Assembly (NCBI GenBank): GCA_009760855.2
Contig: WPIO01000012.1
Span: 862,501-924,500 of the forward strand
Origin: Cristatella mucedo
Taxonomy: Eukaryota > Bryozoa > Phylactolaemata > Cristatellidae
Reading direction: 5' to 3'
DNA length: 62,000 bases
Shown: positions 49,270 to 61,692 of the stretch, in pieces
Layout: every line of letters starts with the position of its first letter
Position numbering within the stretch: position 1 is the first letter of the stretch
Position numbers and translations under genes: made by a program
The notes under the pieces: generated by a model
The model's database searches: none
What the model was told of the DNA's origin: nothing
The model's input: the letters and a program-made list of their open reading frames with translations, nothing else

Positions 49270-52200
49270 ATGGCGGCTCTCAAAGAGGTAGTGCCTATGT
49301 ACCAGCGCCTTACCCAGGAATGGAGTCGAAAGCCACCAGATTTAAAAAGCTGTGGCATTATTCTCAATCAGCTAAAGGTGGGTGGCCGTTTGATAATTTG
49401 CGAACGGCATTTGGGAATAGCTGCTTGCTGCAGCCGTTGGTGTTGAAGTGCTTAATTGCCGGCTTCCGAAATTGCTGAGACATGGTTATGAACGCGTGTG
49501 GCCAGCCCAATGAGCTCTTGTCAGCGACCATATCCCTTTCTCATATGTAGTCAGCTCCTGTATTCTGTAGCAGATTTCGATACTGTGGGTGGGCCGCTAT
49601 GGCCGTCTATGCTGTAGACAACTATACTGCAGCAATGATGCGTTGTCCCGTAAGTGCAATGCTGTTGCTTTGGTGACGTCGGTAAATGCGAGTCACATTC
49701 ACATCAGTGGTCGTATCAGTTAGTGCGTTTTTATATTCATTTTCATACTCGTTTCCCAGTCTAGAATGCCGCCAGCGATTAGTTCTCGATCCACCTAAAT
49801 TACATAATAATGAATGTAATACCAGAAATAATTATTTAATATTATATAAACATTGCAATAGCGCTCTTTCTAGGCACTATATGCACACTAAAAAAGAATC
49901 ACCACAATTTTTCGTGATAAAGCGCGTAGTTTCAGCACGTATAAGCTCACGTGGGAAGCTCATACGGACGAAGCAAATGCTGAGAAGAAGAGCAGAGTTT
50001 TTAGCTTCTTCTTAAATATCGTCAAGTCAGAGGATGTCGTGAGGTCAGTCGGGAGTGAGGCTTTGGAAGGATACGAACTGGTCACGGTCTCTAAAGAATT
50101 TAAGGTTAGTTGGAGCTCAGCTCAATATCCCCAGTCAGTATTGCAAGTAGTACGATCTGGAGCTAGAGTGCAAAGTGTTTCAGATATGTAACTCGGAGAA
50201 AAGGAATGAATGGACCTAAAAGTGAGTAGCAAAACCTTGAAGTCGATGCCTCCTTGATGGGGAGACAGTGTTGGTCGGTGAGGGTTGTTGTAGTTGTGGC
50301 ATATGGCACTTGACACATTCACGACAGACAATACAAGCGTGGCTGCGAAATTTTGCACCGCACTAAGGACGAATCACAGGGACCCACTAAATGCTGTCAT
50401 AAATAGGTGCGTTTTTAATTTTTTAAATGTGATCAAGTCAGGGGATGTCGTGACCCAAGTCAGAAGTGAGTTCCAGGCTTTGGGAGCATACGAGCTTAAT
50501 ACATGGTCTCCAAAGGATTTGAGATTTGTATGAGGTATAGTTAAACAGTTAGATTCCGAAGCGCGGGTGGTGCGATGCTTGGTCTGGTGGTGGAGTAGAT
50601 CTGATAGGTGGGCTGGGGCCAAAGAATGGAGGGACCTAACGGTGAGTGACAAAGCCTTGAAGTTGATGCATTGCCAGTGCAGGTCGGCGAGAAGTGGCGT
50701 GATGTGGCAACTGTGATGCTCACGACAGACAAGCCTAGCTGCAGAGTTTTGCACCAGCTGTAAGCGCCTGATTGCGCATGCCGGTAGGCCAACAAGCAGT
50801 GAGTTACAGGATGTCAAAAATGCATCGACCAACTTAGATGTGGTATCCTTATCTAAACAAGCCCGAATTTTAGCAATGTTATGTAACAGATCGTGCCAGC
50901 AAGTTCCAATCGTGATTTAAACCTAACCATTCCTTAGAAACTGCTCTGCCTTGGCTTTACAGGGGCCTTATGAGCAGTGCTGATCAGGTTAGGGGTTCTC
51001 TGCTGGTTCTTCTAGATCTATTTGCTGCATTTTAAGCTATTGACCGCCATATCCTTCTGGGGCCACACGCGTGGGTATTACTGGCACAGTACCAAACCGG
51101 TTTTTAGGTCTTCCCTCAGTGCAAGATGTCCCGAGTGCAGATGTAAATGGTTGTCGGTCATCAGCAGAGTCACCCCAAACATTATCTTGGCTTTCATTTC
51201 TACTCCACTGACGCCTATCCTTCGACACCGCCTAAGCCTCACCATTTTTCGCCTACCCGCAGTTGCTCCCAGTCAAGCAGCGCATTGACTTCCAAAGATT
51301 TTGTCACTCACTTTAGGTCCCTTCCTTCGTTGGCTTCAGCCTACCTATCAGATCTACTCCCCCACCAGGCTAAGCATCGTACCACCCGCTTCTCAGAATC
51401 GAACTGTTTACCTAAATAAATAAATACAAGCTGATTTAACAGCCTCTTTTTGTATAGCGACAGAAGAGCCTTGACGGCTATGACCACTGCTTGCAGCGGC
51501 GATAAAGGATCACGCACCACAGGTTTCGAACCCACGACCTCGGGGCCGAGATCGTGAAAAGCAACCGCCTTACCTTGTGAGCCATTATGGCTCACCTATA
51601 CCTCGTACAAATCTCAAATCCTTTAGAGACCGTGCCTTTAGCCTTTGTATGCTCCTAAAGCCTAGAACTCACTGCCGACTTGCATCACGACATCTCCTGA
51701 CTTGTCTACATTTAAAAAGGAACAAAAGCACATCTATTTATCACAGCATTTAGTGGGTCCCTTCGATTCGTCCTTTATGTGCTTCTGCATGCTGACACTG
51801 TGCATGTTGCCACTAACCAAACTTGCATGCTGACCCTGTGCATGTCACCCCTAACCATGTTATTCTTGTTGTTTATTGAGCATGCTACCTCTAACCATTC
51901 GATCGTGCTTCCTTTGCAGCAAATGTCGTGCCTAGAAAGAGATTGAGTTCTCAGAGGGCGCTATATCAAATGTATTATTTATATTATTATTAAACCTTGC
52001 TCCTTATCTGACTCACTTAATTTCCTTGAAGACGGCATCGATTGCATTTGTATTTGCTAGGCCACCAAGGGCCTGAAGCTTAATGATAAGGAGACCACCT
52101 AATAGTTATTAAGAAGAAAAAGTATTTTCACGCGAAAGTTAGAAGACATCACCCGCAAGATTGGTTCATCTAGCATCACTCCCCTGAAGTCTGCAAGTAA

Positions 52201-55200
52201 TCTGGGTGTTCTATTCTAATAGAACTTTGATGATGAGTACATTTCCTCCACAGTCGAGTCGGCCTTTCAGATGAGGTGCATTTATCATCGAAAAATGACA
52301 AGATCTGCGTGGCTTACAGGTCAGGGGGACCACTTTCACCAGCCTGAATCTCCGACCTCCTCGTTCTTTCAGTATGCTGTTCGACCACCTGCTCACCTGC
52401 TCCTTGGCTTTAGTTGACTATCTGTCACTCCTCCCTAAAATAAATAAATAAATCCTAGCTGATTAAACAGCCTTTTTTGTATAGCGACAGAAGAGCCTTT
52501 ACGGCTATCACCGCCGCTTGCAGTGGCGATAAAGAATCGCCCACCGCAGGAATCGAACCCACGACCTCGGGACCGAGGTAGTGAAAGCAACCACCTTACC
52601 TAGTGTGCCATCACGGCTCACCAACAGCATTACATCGGCATCATTGAATGATTTAAATCCATGTGGTGATCAAGCCGTCAGCTCTTATTCACCGAAAGTC
52701 TGTAACTTGCTTCCGGCTTCTGTCACCACATGCATTGACATCATGCAAATCTGCTAAAAACGCATGTGTTCTGGTCACCTTTCAATTCGCCCCAATGGTT
52801 TGTCTTTTTGGTTCCTGTGCATAATTCAGTGCATTTTATTAGCGAGGTGTACCACTAGCTGGTGGATCCGTCTTATGTGCTTTTGCATTCTAGTCTGAGC
52901 ATCGCACTTGTTTGCTTGTGCCTGAGGGATTCCTTGAATGAAACCGTGAATGTCGTAATCCCTAGTTATTGATTCTTATTGATTCATTTGTAAAGCACCT
53001 AGATAGATTTAATTCTCTTCGTGTGCATATACGAATATTATTACTATTAAGATTTAGTCAATGGACCGTCAATCCTGATTTTTTATTCTTTCTGAAGCGG
53101 CCTTGCTAGTTTATTGTCTTCGATAGACCATAGGTCATCTTAGCAAGAGGGTACAATGTGCTTATTTAGAGGAGCAAAGTTAAATAGAATGTCTCCTAGT
53201 TTGACATTTCAGCATTCCACCAGCGAGTACAGAAAGCGAGGAAGGTTTTTCAATCTGGACAATATCATTGTAAAGATCCGTGAGGTTTTCAAATTAGAGG
53301 CAGACTGACATTTGCATATGGTCAAGATTTGAAGAAATCAGTAGTAACTAGAGTTGACAGCATACAAGCGGTGGAGAAAATTTGATTGAGTGCTTGACCT
53401 TGGTTGTGTGTGGGATCATTTACCTGAATTGCCAGACAAAATGAATCCGCAAACTTTGACGATTCGGTGCATATGGGGTCAGCTTGGTCATCGAAATCAA
53501 TTTTAAAACCGCTTAATACAACGAAGGACCGATTTTTGGAACACAACATCAAAACAAGACCAGAAGAATCTGAAATACAATTAGGCTGTATACCTTGGAA
53601 AAGCAATATATTACTGCCGCCATTGGCAGTTTTCTGTTGGAGAGAGTAAATACACGAGATCCGAAAGACTACTTACAGGGCTCTGCACATTTCAAGCAGA
53701 GCTGGAAACCGGCCTGTTCCTCACACCGTTAGCTCGGTGTATGTGAATCGTCCACAATGTTATTAAGGGTGCAGCGACTGTGTATATGTAATTACGCTTT
53801 CGTTGCATTGACTTATTGGGCTCTGAACATCGGTCTGGCACAGCCCAGCCAGCCTGGCACTGGAAGCGGGTTGAGTGGCATGCAGCCTGCACTTGCACTC
53901 ACATGCTGCTGGTCCGTGCTCTCACTACCTTTGCGCACTCTGCGGCTCAGCATGCTCTGCATTGCATAGGCCATCGCTGCCTTTGCACCTGCAATTTGCC
54001 TGATCTTATATCTTTTTTTGTTAGTCAGCTCCTGTTGCTCTTATGGGCGATCCCCTTCGTGTTTTCTGTGTGGCCGATTCGAGTTGCTGCCAGTTCCGCT
54101 GTGTTCAAGACTGCAGCAGCAGGAGCATCCATTTCATGCCCACTCTCGTTGCTGTGCCTGCTGCAGGTCAAACTGATCGAGCTGAGCTTCTTACCCACTC
54201 ACGGATCAACTGTGTCAAGTCAAGAGCTGCTTCTCGCACGTAGGTGGCCTTGGCTCGGAAGCTCATGTCGGATCTTCGCAATCGGCTGCATCTGCAACGC
54301 CTTTGCAACAGCCGATCAGTGGCCGCTTTGGCTTACTGCTCAAGCTGATTTTGCACTCGGCTCCTTGTAGGAGATATACTCGAGACAGGTGCCCAGTGGG
54401 CGATAGCACAGAAGGACATTCCGACTTTCGAGCGCTACATGTCCCAGCTTAAATGCTACTACTTCGATTACCAGTATGTCAAGCTTTTCGATTGCCTCTC
54501 ATAGTCGCCTGAGGTTGGACTCACTAGACACTGACTTTTTGCCGAATTTTTGCCTACCTTTAGAAACGATCTCCCTGAATCTCCATTCAAATACCAGCTG
54601 CTAGGCATCAACCTGCTTAGGTTGCTTGCACAGAACCGACTCGCAGAATTTCACACGGTAAGCTGTGGGCTAATGTGTTTTGGCATTGCACTTGTTAAGA
54701 CTTTTGCAGCCTGCTAGGTACTAGTGGAATAGCCCGTCTGTCAGGCCGTTGCTTGCCAGCTTGGCAGCGCTCGTACCGGAGAGCAGTTTTCCCAGAACGA
54801 ACTTACCGAGCTAGCAGATTTTTTTGACAGCTCTTCTCGTGCGTGCCATGTGCGTGCTGCAACTCGTTTTTGACATTTGCTTGAAGGAATGATATTCACT
54901 GGCTTAGCGATCGGCTGCTCTGTTCCAGATTTATCTCGCATAATCAGCAATCGTTGACATACCAAATGTTGATTTTCGTACTGTTTATTATTGACTCCCT
55001 GCAACAGCAGGAGGCTTCACTAGGTTTCTGATCAATAGACCCTCGGATCCCGTTATTAATCGGCTGTTGGTCTTGCGGAGTAGCCAAGATGTTCAATGTG
55101 GCCTGCCTCTTGTGCTAGAAACCTTTTTCAGGTTGTGTGGTCTGCCGATGTATCCTCTGGTTGTACATGAGTGCTGTACCAGTTCGTCTTTTTGTTCTAC

Positions 55201-58200
55201 CAACTTAACAATGAGTCTAAACCGTGTGTGTGTTCCCTGTGTGTGTGTTTGTGTGTGTGTGTTTGCTTTAGAACTAGAAATTTACTATCCTTGACTTTAC
55301 TTGTTTGTTTTGTAGGAAATTGAGCTGTTGCCTGCTAAAGATATATATTCAAACGTTTATATTAAGCATCCGATATCTTTAGAGCAGTATCTTATGGAGG
55401 GCAGCTACAACAAGGTGCGTTTGGTCAACCCGGTTTGCTACCTGTTATTCTCATCCTTCCTCCTGTCTGTGTATCTGTTGCTTAGGTGCGGTTTGCGGCT
55501 TCTCGCAATGTTTAACACTATATTGCAGGTATTTCTGGCTAAAGGAAATGTCCCGGCAGAAAATTACAATTTTTTCATGGACATGCTTTTGAACACTATC
55601 AGGTGAGCAGTTGGGAATATAGGTTATATTGGCTGTTGGCCATTGACCGTTTATTTTCAAAGGTTTGTTTACATGATAATTATTCATCACCAAAGGATTT
55701 TAGCCAGTAACTAAGATCAACGAAGTAATAGTCTTAGCAGCAAGTAGTATGGCACTATCAGCAAGTGGAAGGTGTGCCTGTTCTGAAAGAATTGCCACAT
55801 AGTCGCGGAGACTTGTTTCTATTGTGCACCTTAGTGTAATCTTTGTAATGAACTGGCAGCTGCTATTTCTAAAAGAAAACCCGCCACTACTCGTATTGTA
55901 GCAAGGTTAAGGCAACCAAGGCCGACCGTTTCAAGCCATGCTGCACGTTTTATTTGCCTTATTCAGGCGGCCTTTGGCCGTTCCTTGAGCCTGTGACCGG
56001 TGAAACTATGTGCAGACACAGTGCCCCTCATACTATTGCATTGTGCAGTGTCATATTTCTTGCCTACAAATGTTGATATAGACATTGTGCTTCATGATTT
56101 TTTCAATCCTTTGAAGCAGTCAACACTGGAAGTTGTGAAGCAATCCCAGAGCATTACAGTTCCACCACCGAATTTCATAGTGCGATTTTTGTTGGCATAG
56201 CATTTTATTATATTGTTACTGTTCATTGGTTCATACCTGACATTTACACGTCTGGAAATTTGATACCACATATTTACGCATCTCGAAATTTGGTAAGCAT
56301 TTGCTCTTGGCAAATTGCTTGCGACCACCCTAGGATAAAATTGGTGACTGGTCAACTTAAAAAAACCTAGCTCTGCCATAGCCTACCAGCAGCATGCTGT
56401 AGGTCAAGCTCGTTAGTTGAGACAGCTTGTGCATGTCTCACTACTTGCCGGTTGTGTAAGCTGATGGTCTTGCTCAGCACACGGCTCAAATTTATTGACC
56501 AGCCATCGTCGTCGTGGTCAGTTAGCAGCTCTTGTCGATGTATGTTTGATGGTTCCCACCATCTCGTGAGCCTTTGTCTTGCCACATTCAAGGCGATGAG
56601 ATTTTGGGGATTGATTTAGCTACGTGGATCGATTGCTGACTTTGTTGTTTAGGTTTTTTTTATTCCAAGATCGTTGATCCTAAGACATAGTGTAGCAGAC
56701 CACGGTAGCTGCTCTTACAAAGGCACCGGAAAGGATGACCTTAAAAACGACGGTCAGCTCACTTTCCATTGACTAGACTTTTTCGAGTAATGTATGACTA
56801 TATTACCCATATGCTGTGCTGGGCTGCTCATTCTTTCTAGGCAATTGCTTGCTTTCACAGGCTGCTTGATGCTTCATTTATGCGTTTTGAAGTATGTGGT
56901 CGGTGCTGCATGCTAGTTCCAACTGTACTCATAGGGACGAGATTGCTGCATGCATGGAAAAAGCATACGAGAGAATCGCCTTCAGTGAAGCTTCTCGGAT
57001 GCTCTTTTTTGACACCCTAAAGCAGATGCAAGCTTACAGTCAAGAGGTGAGCCAATGCATTGCTATTAAGTCATGCAGCATTAGCATTGTCTTGTTCAGT
57101 GCTAGTATGGAGTATGTATTACTAATTTCAGAACTTTATTGTGAAGTTATTGACTCTTGGTATATATGTTAATTTTGTTAATACTGTTATAAGTCACTGC
57201 AGGCTTGTTTGTGTAAGCTGATTATAATCCTAGAAAGTGGCAGTGTGTGTCAGAAATAACGTAAGACTTGCAAAAAACTTGTATGGAATAGGCAGGTCGA
57301 TTGTGTCTATATACACTAAACTAGTGGCATGTCTAAACTTTTTTATGTTTGTTTTTTAACAATGCAGACTTAAGTCGTGGACAAGAGCTGGTCTTTTGAT
57401 AGGCTTTTGCACTGCAGATACAGCATTTGCTGTTGCTAGAGACTAGTGAAGCTGAGACAACCTAGGCACGATTTCAGGTCTCGGGAATCTTGAGTTCTAA
57501 AACAGGAATAATTGCGAATGACATTATGTATTACAGGCGGTGAAGTTGACACGCTTGATCCTGTGATTATGTTGAGAAGCACTGATATGCTATCTGACGA
57601 ATGAGCTGCATCCTTTTTTGTCAGGAAGTGAATTATAAACAATCGATAAGTCTGAACATTCCCTTGCTTAACGTATGTGCGATGAAAGTAAAAGTAATTA
57701 TCAGCTGATTCAGCAGTCTTATTTATTATAGTCATACTTTGTACTTTCTGTGTCACCTTGCTTTATGGAATTACTTAGGCGGACCGACTCTCGTCTCTGG
57801 TTACAGATTTCGGTTTAAACATCCGATATAACGACGTGACACATTTCTTTCGAACGTTGCAATATGAACCTTGTAAATCCGGCTGACGGTTCTGCTATAT
57901 ATGCATAAGCAGACAATTCTTCATTACTCACTGCAGATGGTTCGTTTGCGGCTGTACAAATGAGGCTTGACTGTTGACTCAGTACTCTCTGCTTAAAACT
58001 TAATGTGAGCTTTCTAAAATAACTAGAATCAGGTATACTATCTGCTAAAGAATGCTTTTATAGGATCCGGTGCAAGATATTTGCAAGGCCTGTACTAGTG
58101 CTGACATGGCAATTTCATGTTACTGTATCTATGCTTACGTGTTGTAGAGAGGCTGGACTATGTCTGGCGATAGTGTATTTAATTTCCACCGGGAAGCAAA

Positions 58201-58282
58201 AAAAAGCGATGACAACTTGCATTCGGAGGAGCTAGCGACTCAGGCCATCGAATATGCTAGGGAGTTGGAAATGATTGTATAA
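49270..58282 (+). CDS. PSMD8: 26S proteasome lid subunit Rpn12/PSMD8, 8 exons
   Basis: Coding exons: 49270-49377, 54167-54239, 54371-54473, 54564-54657, 55316-55414, 55529-55602, 56935-57046 and 58148-58282. All have GT-AG borders and matching phases, giving 265 residues, near the 257-residue core of animal PSMD8. This non-ATPase lid subunit of the 19S regulatory particle has a C-terminal PCI-type fold. Signatures: [16 protein letters not shown] near the N-terminus; [20 protein letters not shown] (exons 2-3); [35 protein letters not shown] (exon 4); [19 protein letters not shown] (exons 5-6); [37 protein letters not shown]; and the conserved end [12 protein letters not shown]. The first ATG of the open frame is used as the start. 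Intron 1 (4.8 kb) holds LINE and SINE copies; the other introns lack clear mobile elements except a decayed SINE1 piece at about 57905-57985 in intron 7. No defect is seen in the coding sequence. Confidence 0.97.
49840..50930 (-). mobile_element. Two LINE A fragments, minus strand
   Basis: A first, decayed copy has its 3' end at about 49840 and coding remnants to about 50360 (the [13 protein letters not shown] block). A second copy begins near 50360 within the 3' untranslated region and encodes [40 protein letters not shown] and related blocks. Both lie in PSMD8 intron 1. Confidence 0.8.
50905..51990 (+). mobile_element. LINE A fragment interrupted by SINE1
   Basis: Decayed RT N-terminal sequence ([21 protein letters not shown]) begins near 50905. 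Internal deletions follow, then C-terminal coding sequence ([20 protein letters not shown]) up to 51412. After SINE1, sequence resumes with CTATACCTCGTACAAATCTC and the 3' untranslated region, ending in an AT-rich TTATTATTATT tail near 51990. Confidence 0.78.
51413..51595 (-). mobile_element. SINE1 nested in LINE A, almost no TSD
   Basis: Minus-strand SINE1 with an (ATTT)n tail at 51413. The uninterrupted target is visible at 24437 (GTTTACCTATACCTCG). Comparing the two shows at most about 2 bp duplicated at the insertion. Confidence 0.87.
52125..53055 (+). mobile_element. LINE C fragment interrupted by SINE1
   Basis: Coding remnants [20 protein letters not shown] and, after SINE1, [17 protein letters not shown] match the copy at 31316. 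The 3' end, CATTTGTAAAGCACCTAGAT followed by TTAATTCTCTTCG, ends in ATTATTACTATTA. Confidence 0.75.
52438..52621 (-). mobile_element. SINE1 nested in LINE C
   Basis: Minus-strand SINE1 with an (ATTT)n tail at 52438 and a head ending ggctcac at about 52622. The tRNA-like region includes CGACCTCGGGACCGAGGTAG (plus-strand reading). Confidence 0.87.
53056..54166. other. PSMD8 intron 1, distal part
   Basis: No repeat family or extra exon is supported. The long ORF at 53816-54370 only overlaps PSMD8 exon 2 (54167-54239) and is otherwise intronic. The intron ends in a clear acceptor (gtgcctgctgcag). Confidence 0.5.
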
Positions 58283-59792
58283 AGTTATGGAGAGCTGTAT
58301 ATGCCAGTCAAATTTGTCTGCATGTAGCTGGAGTCCAATTGTAAGTGTTATCAACTATGCCTGTGGTTAGTTGATGGCTGTTGGTGAATCCAAATCCATG
58401 TTAGGACATATGCATGTTAAGCATTACTAATACAAATTATAAATGCTGCTGATGCTTATATAAGCATACATTGGCAATGTTTGCTGCACAGCTCTTTGCT
58501 GGCATGTTTTTATTGAGCATGCTGGTTTTAGCTCGATTTTGCTGGGATTATGTGCAGGATAACACCTACAAAGCCCTATCTAGAAGGGTCGAGAAGTCGT
58601 GCCGACGTTATAGGAAGGATCAGTCTCAAACGAGACAGCTCCGTGCAAAAAAAGCAGTTTTTTGTCACTACGGTCTACTTATGCATGATATAATCAACAT
58701 CCGCAATGACGAATTCCTTACATTCAGCTAGGATGCAGCTGAAAATGACACTGACGTGAGATTAAAAACTCCAGTAAGTGGCGAAAAGTCAGAGAGGGGT
58801 GGTCCTCCGAGATACGGTGGCAAGCCCTTTCTTTCTCAGAGGTATGGCCAAGCTTTTTGCTTTGGCTGGCATTTCTGCTGTCAGGAATTATGCATGAAGG
58901 TAGGCTGTTGCATATTGTAGCTGGGCATTGGTCTACAGAAATTGGCAACACCCCATAGGTCAGCCATAATTGATTCAATTACTGACCTCTGGGAATTGCC
59001 TGCACCCACAAGTATTCGGTTGCATGATCAGCACCATATCTCTGTCCGACATATCTTAACACCTAAGCATACAGCTGAGGAATTCGACAAGATGAAATTT
59101 GGATGCCTAGGGGCCGAATGCAGACGCGATTGGAGTCAGGAGGGAGAGCAACAGTTCAGAAGGAGGAAGAGGGTAGCTGAAACAAGAACAGATGTATGGT
59201 CACACAGGAAGCCATGTGCTGCTACTGCTTGTTACTGAATGCAGAGTGCCTGCATTTCTCTGTGAGGCATCGAAAGGGCCATCAAGATACTTCTTGCAAG
59301 TCGGCAGCTTCTACTTCCTTTACACCCAGCACCACTCGCCTTGGCTAGAGTGAAAGGGATAGAGCAGGAAGAGACTCGGCCTAGGATATGGATGAGCCAT
59401 TGTTTGGTGGAGGCCTGATTGCCTATCCGTGTCTAGCTGATGGTTTGTGCATATGCACACGTTTCAGCTAATGGTTTGAGCATATTCAACGTTAGCTTTG
59501 ACAGCTATGCTTTGATAAGGATGGGCCACCAACACACTACGTTTAACAATGTGCATATTGTAGCCATAAACCGTTGTAGATTAAAGTGGTGAAATATATC
59601 AATGACCCTGTACAGGAACAAAGATCTTCAAACTATTTTCTGATTGACAAGCAAACTAAATCCAGATGTTAGATCGATATTAAGAGAGAAACTACCTCTA
59701 GCTGTTGCCTCACTGCACATGCAAAGGGGAGCAATGCACCCAGGCCAACTTAATGAATAATAATGAAACGGATGTGTCATCTTCTAACATAC
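58283..59792. other. Convergent intergenic interval after PSMD8
   Basis: This holds the presumed PSMD8 3' untranslated region; possible ATTAAA signals are at 58761-58766 and 59578-59583. The open frames at 58471-58731 (one hydrophobic segment near its start) and 58942-59238 match nothing I recognise and lack splice partners, so I do not call them genes. Confidence 0.4.
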
Positions 59793-59798
59793 TTTAAT
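59793..59798 (-). terminator. ATTAAA poly(A) signal candidate
   Basis: ATTAAA on the minus strand lies about 250 bp after the stop codon at 60051-60053 with no intervening exon signals. It is a plausible 3' end for the minus-strand gene. Confidence 0.45.
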
Positions 59799-60050
59799 AT
59801 GTACAAGTACATTGCTGATCAAATGAGTAAGAAATGTAGTGTGCACACTTTAGCAAGTTAGTGCACACATTCTAAGGACCCGGGCCAGCACAGTTTAAAA
59901 AATAGTAAAAGTACATGGAGGCCCCGGACCACCACCATCACACTGTAGTGGCTGGAATCACACAAATAGCAGTAGAGCAGCCTACTGCTCGGCAAGTCGA
60001 CGCAAACGTAGGTTGTACATGTTGTATGCTTGCAGCTTTGGAACAAACTT

Positions 60051-60139
60051 CTACATTCCATTCTTCATGAGCTCGTGAATCCTTTGAAGGCGGGCATCAA
60101 TATCTGATATTTCTGCAAGCCTGTCACTTGGTGGGGAAT
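60051..60139 (-). CDS. Terminal exon of an unidentified minus-strand gene (partial)
   Basis: A strong acceptor (tttatttcag) precedes an 89-bp open segment that finishes one split codon and encodes 28 residues, including SDRLAEISDIDARLQRIHEL and ending LMKNGM before TAG. The heptad-like spacing of I, L and I suggests a short coiled coil at the protein C-terminus. I do not recognise the protein. Upstream exons must lie above 60139, beyond the LINE B copy at 60350-61135 and probably outside the window. The gene converges on PSMD8. Confidence 0.5.
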
Positions 60140-60349
60140 CTGAAATAAACAATTATATACATTGAAGGACATGTCAACGAGAATCCCTAGCACATCTGGC
60201 TTGGTGCCACATGGTTGTCCTAGAAGGGTAAAGCTACCAAGATGCCTTTGCCCATCCGGTTCTCACGACCCACCTGGTTGCCATGGATAGCCATATCTCT
60301 TGCAAAGGTATCATACCCACAAAGCAAGGTAGCAGCAGAAGCACATGTA

Positions 60350-61135
60350 ATCTAATATATCTTCGTCTGTAACTCCACAAAGTCATAATGACTATGTGGG
60401 TGTTATGCAGGAGAGTTTTGTATAGTGCACTCACAGCCTAAGCGGCTTTCGGTATGCATTCGGTAGCCAGCAGACTTCGTCTCACACAACAAAGAGAAAG
60501 TAGGCATAGCAGAGTCACGAGAGCAGTTGAGGTAGTGACTAGCATGGAAGTAGCAGCTCAGGACCGCTGAAAATGATGAACCATAGTCGGCAGCAGGAGA
60601 GTAGTTGTCGTTGCATAAGAATTGTGGAAGCGAGCTCCACAGTCTAGGACCTGCAGAGCTAAAGCTTCTGACGCCAACTGTCTTTAAGCAGAGGAATGGA
60701 ACAGCTAATTTATTGTCCATACAGGACCTGAGGGCGCAAAGAGGCTGAAACTGATGCAGCAGTTCAGCTAGGTACGAAGGAGCCAAGCCGTGGCGGGCCT
60801 TGTGGGTCAACGTAAGAACTTTGCTCTGTATCCTTTGCTCAACCGGCAACCATCCTAGTCTTTCAGCAAAGGAGACACGTGCTCAAACCTCTGGGACTCG
60901 AAGACTAGCCTTGCAGCCATATTCATAGTCAGCTGCAGTGGCCTAGTTGCTTTCTTAGGTAGCCCAGCCAAAAGGGAACTGCGGAAGATAGCTCCTAATC
61001 TTGGATAGGGATCGGACGTGATGGCTAGCTGTAGAAGCAGTATTCTGAATGAAGCTTTTCAAATTTTGGTAGCTGTCGAAAACGACGCTTAAATTTCGAG
61101 CACGTGATGGTCGCACAACAGCATAACCTATTTGT
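60350..61135 (-). mobile_element. LINE B copy, minus strand
   Basis: This encodes GYAVVRPSRARNLSVVFDSY, then, after a deletion of about 60 bp near 60980, the C-terminal part ([40 protein letters not shown]). The 3' end is at about 60350 (plus-strand cttcgtctgtaactccac). It lies in the intron upstream of the exon at 60051-60139. Confidence 0.85.
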
Positions 61136-61329
61136 GGTGGCTTGGCAGCCTGCAAGACTGCTAATCTAGACAGACCTGCCAGCCACCCACATTCATCTGA
61201 GCGTGCTAACCAGTGTGTCACACCAGCTGCTCACAGGAAACTGGAGGAGCAGACGATGTGATTTGTTGTTCGGCAGGTTGACGGCATTGGTAGAGGTCCT
61301 ACCCTCATTTTAAAATTAGAGACTAAACT

Positions 61330-61645
61330 TCAAATGTTTTTATAACGAATAACTTGCAATTTTGGCTAATGTAGTTCAGGTTTGCAAGATCTTGTCTTTT
61401 AAGTTGAGCACGACGATGGAACTTGCTATTTAGCAGCTGGCTGTGACGTGGCACGATAGAACAGTGCTGATTATGCAGTGCTGCATGAGGAAGTGCTGAA
61501 TAATCAGGGAAGTCAAACTTTTCTAAACTGTTGGAACAGTTGCTGCATCAATGTGCAATTGCCTGGGAGTTAGCCTTGTCCTCTTGCTCAGAATATCGTC
61601 CTAGCTCGTCCATATCAAAAGCCAAGCTATTTAGGTGCTTGAACA
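61330..61645 (-). other. Candidate coding segment with one in-frame TGA
   Basis: One minus-strand frame reads LAFDMDELGRYSEQEDKANS and on to AIAH, then a TGA at 61550-61548, then continues open for about 70 codons with FDFPDYSALPHAALHNQHC and RHSQLLNSKFHRRAQLKRQ before a TAG. The composition looks coding, but no clear GT donor removes the TGA. It could be two exons of the gene ending at 60051, a decayed exon, or chance. Confidence 0.25.
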
Positions 61646-61692
61646 GGAGAAGAAATGCCTATCTAGTAGTCGTAGGGGCTGCACAAGAAATA

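Noticed and set aside
53816-54370. 184-codon ORF in PSMD8 intron 1 as a separate gene
   Set aside because: Its only recognisable part is PSMD8 exon 2; the rest is intron in the same frame by chance.
58471-59238. Two ORFs downstream of PSMD8 (one with a hydrophobic segment) as a small gene
   Set aside because: They lack a convincing splice link or similarity and sit in the probable PSMD8 3' region. Kept only as unassigned sequence.
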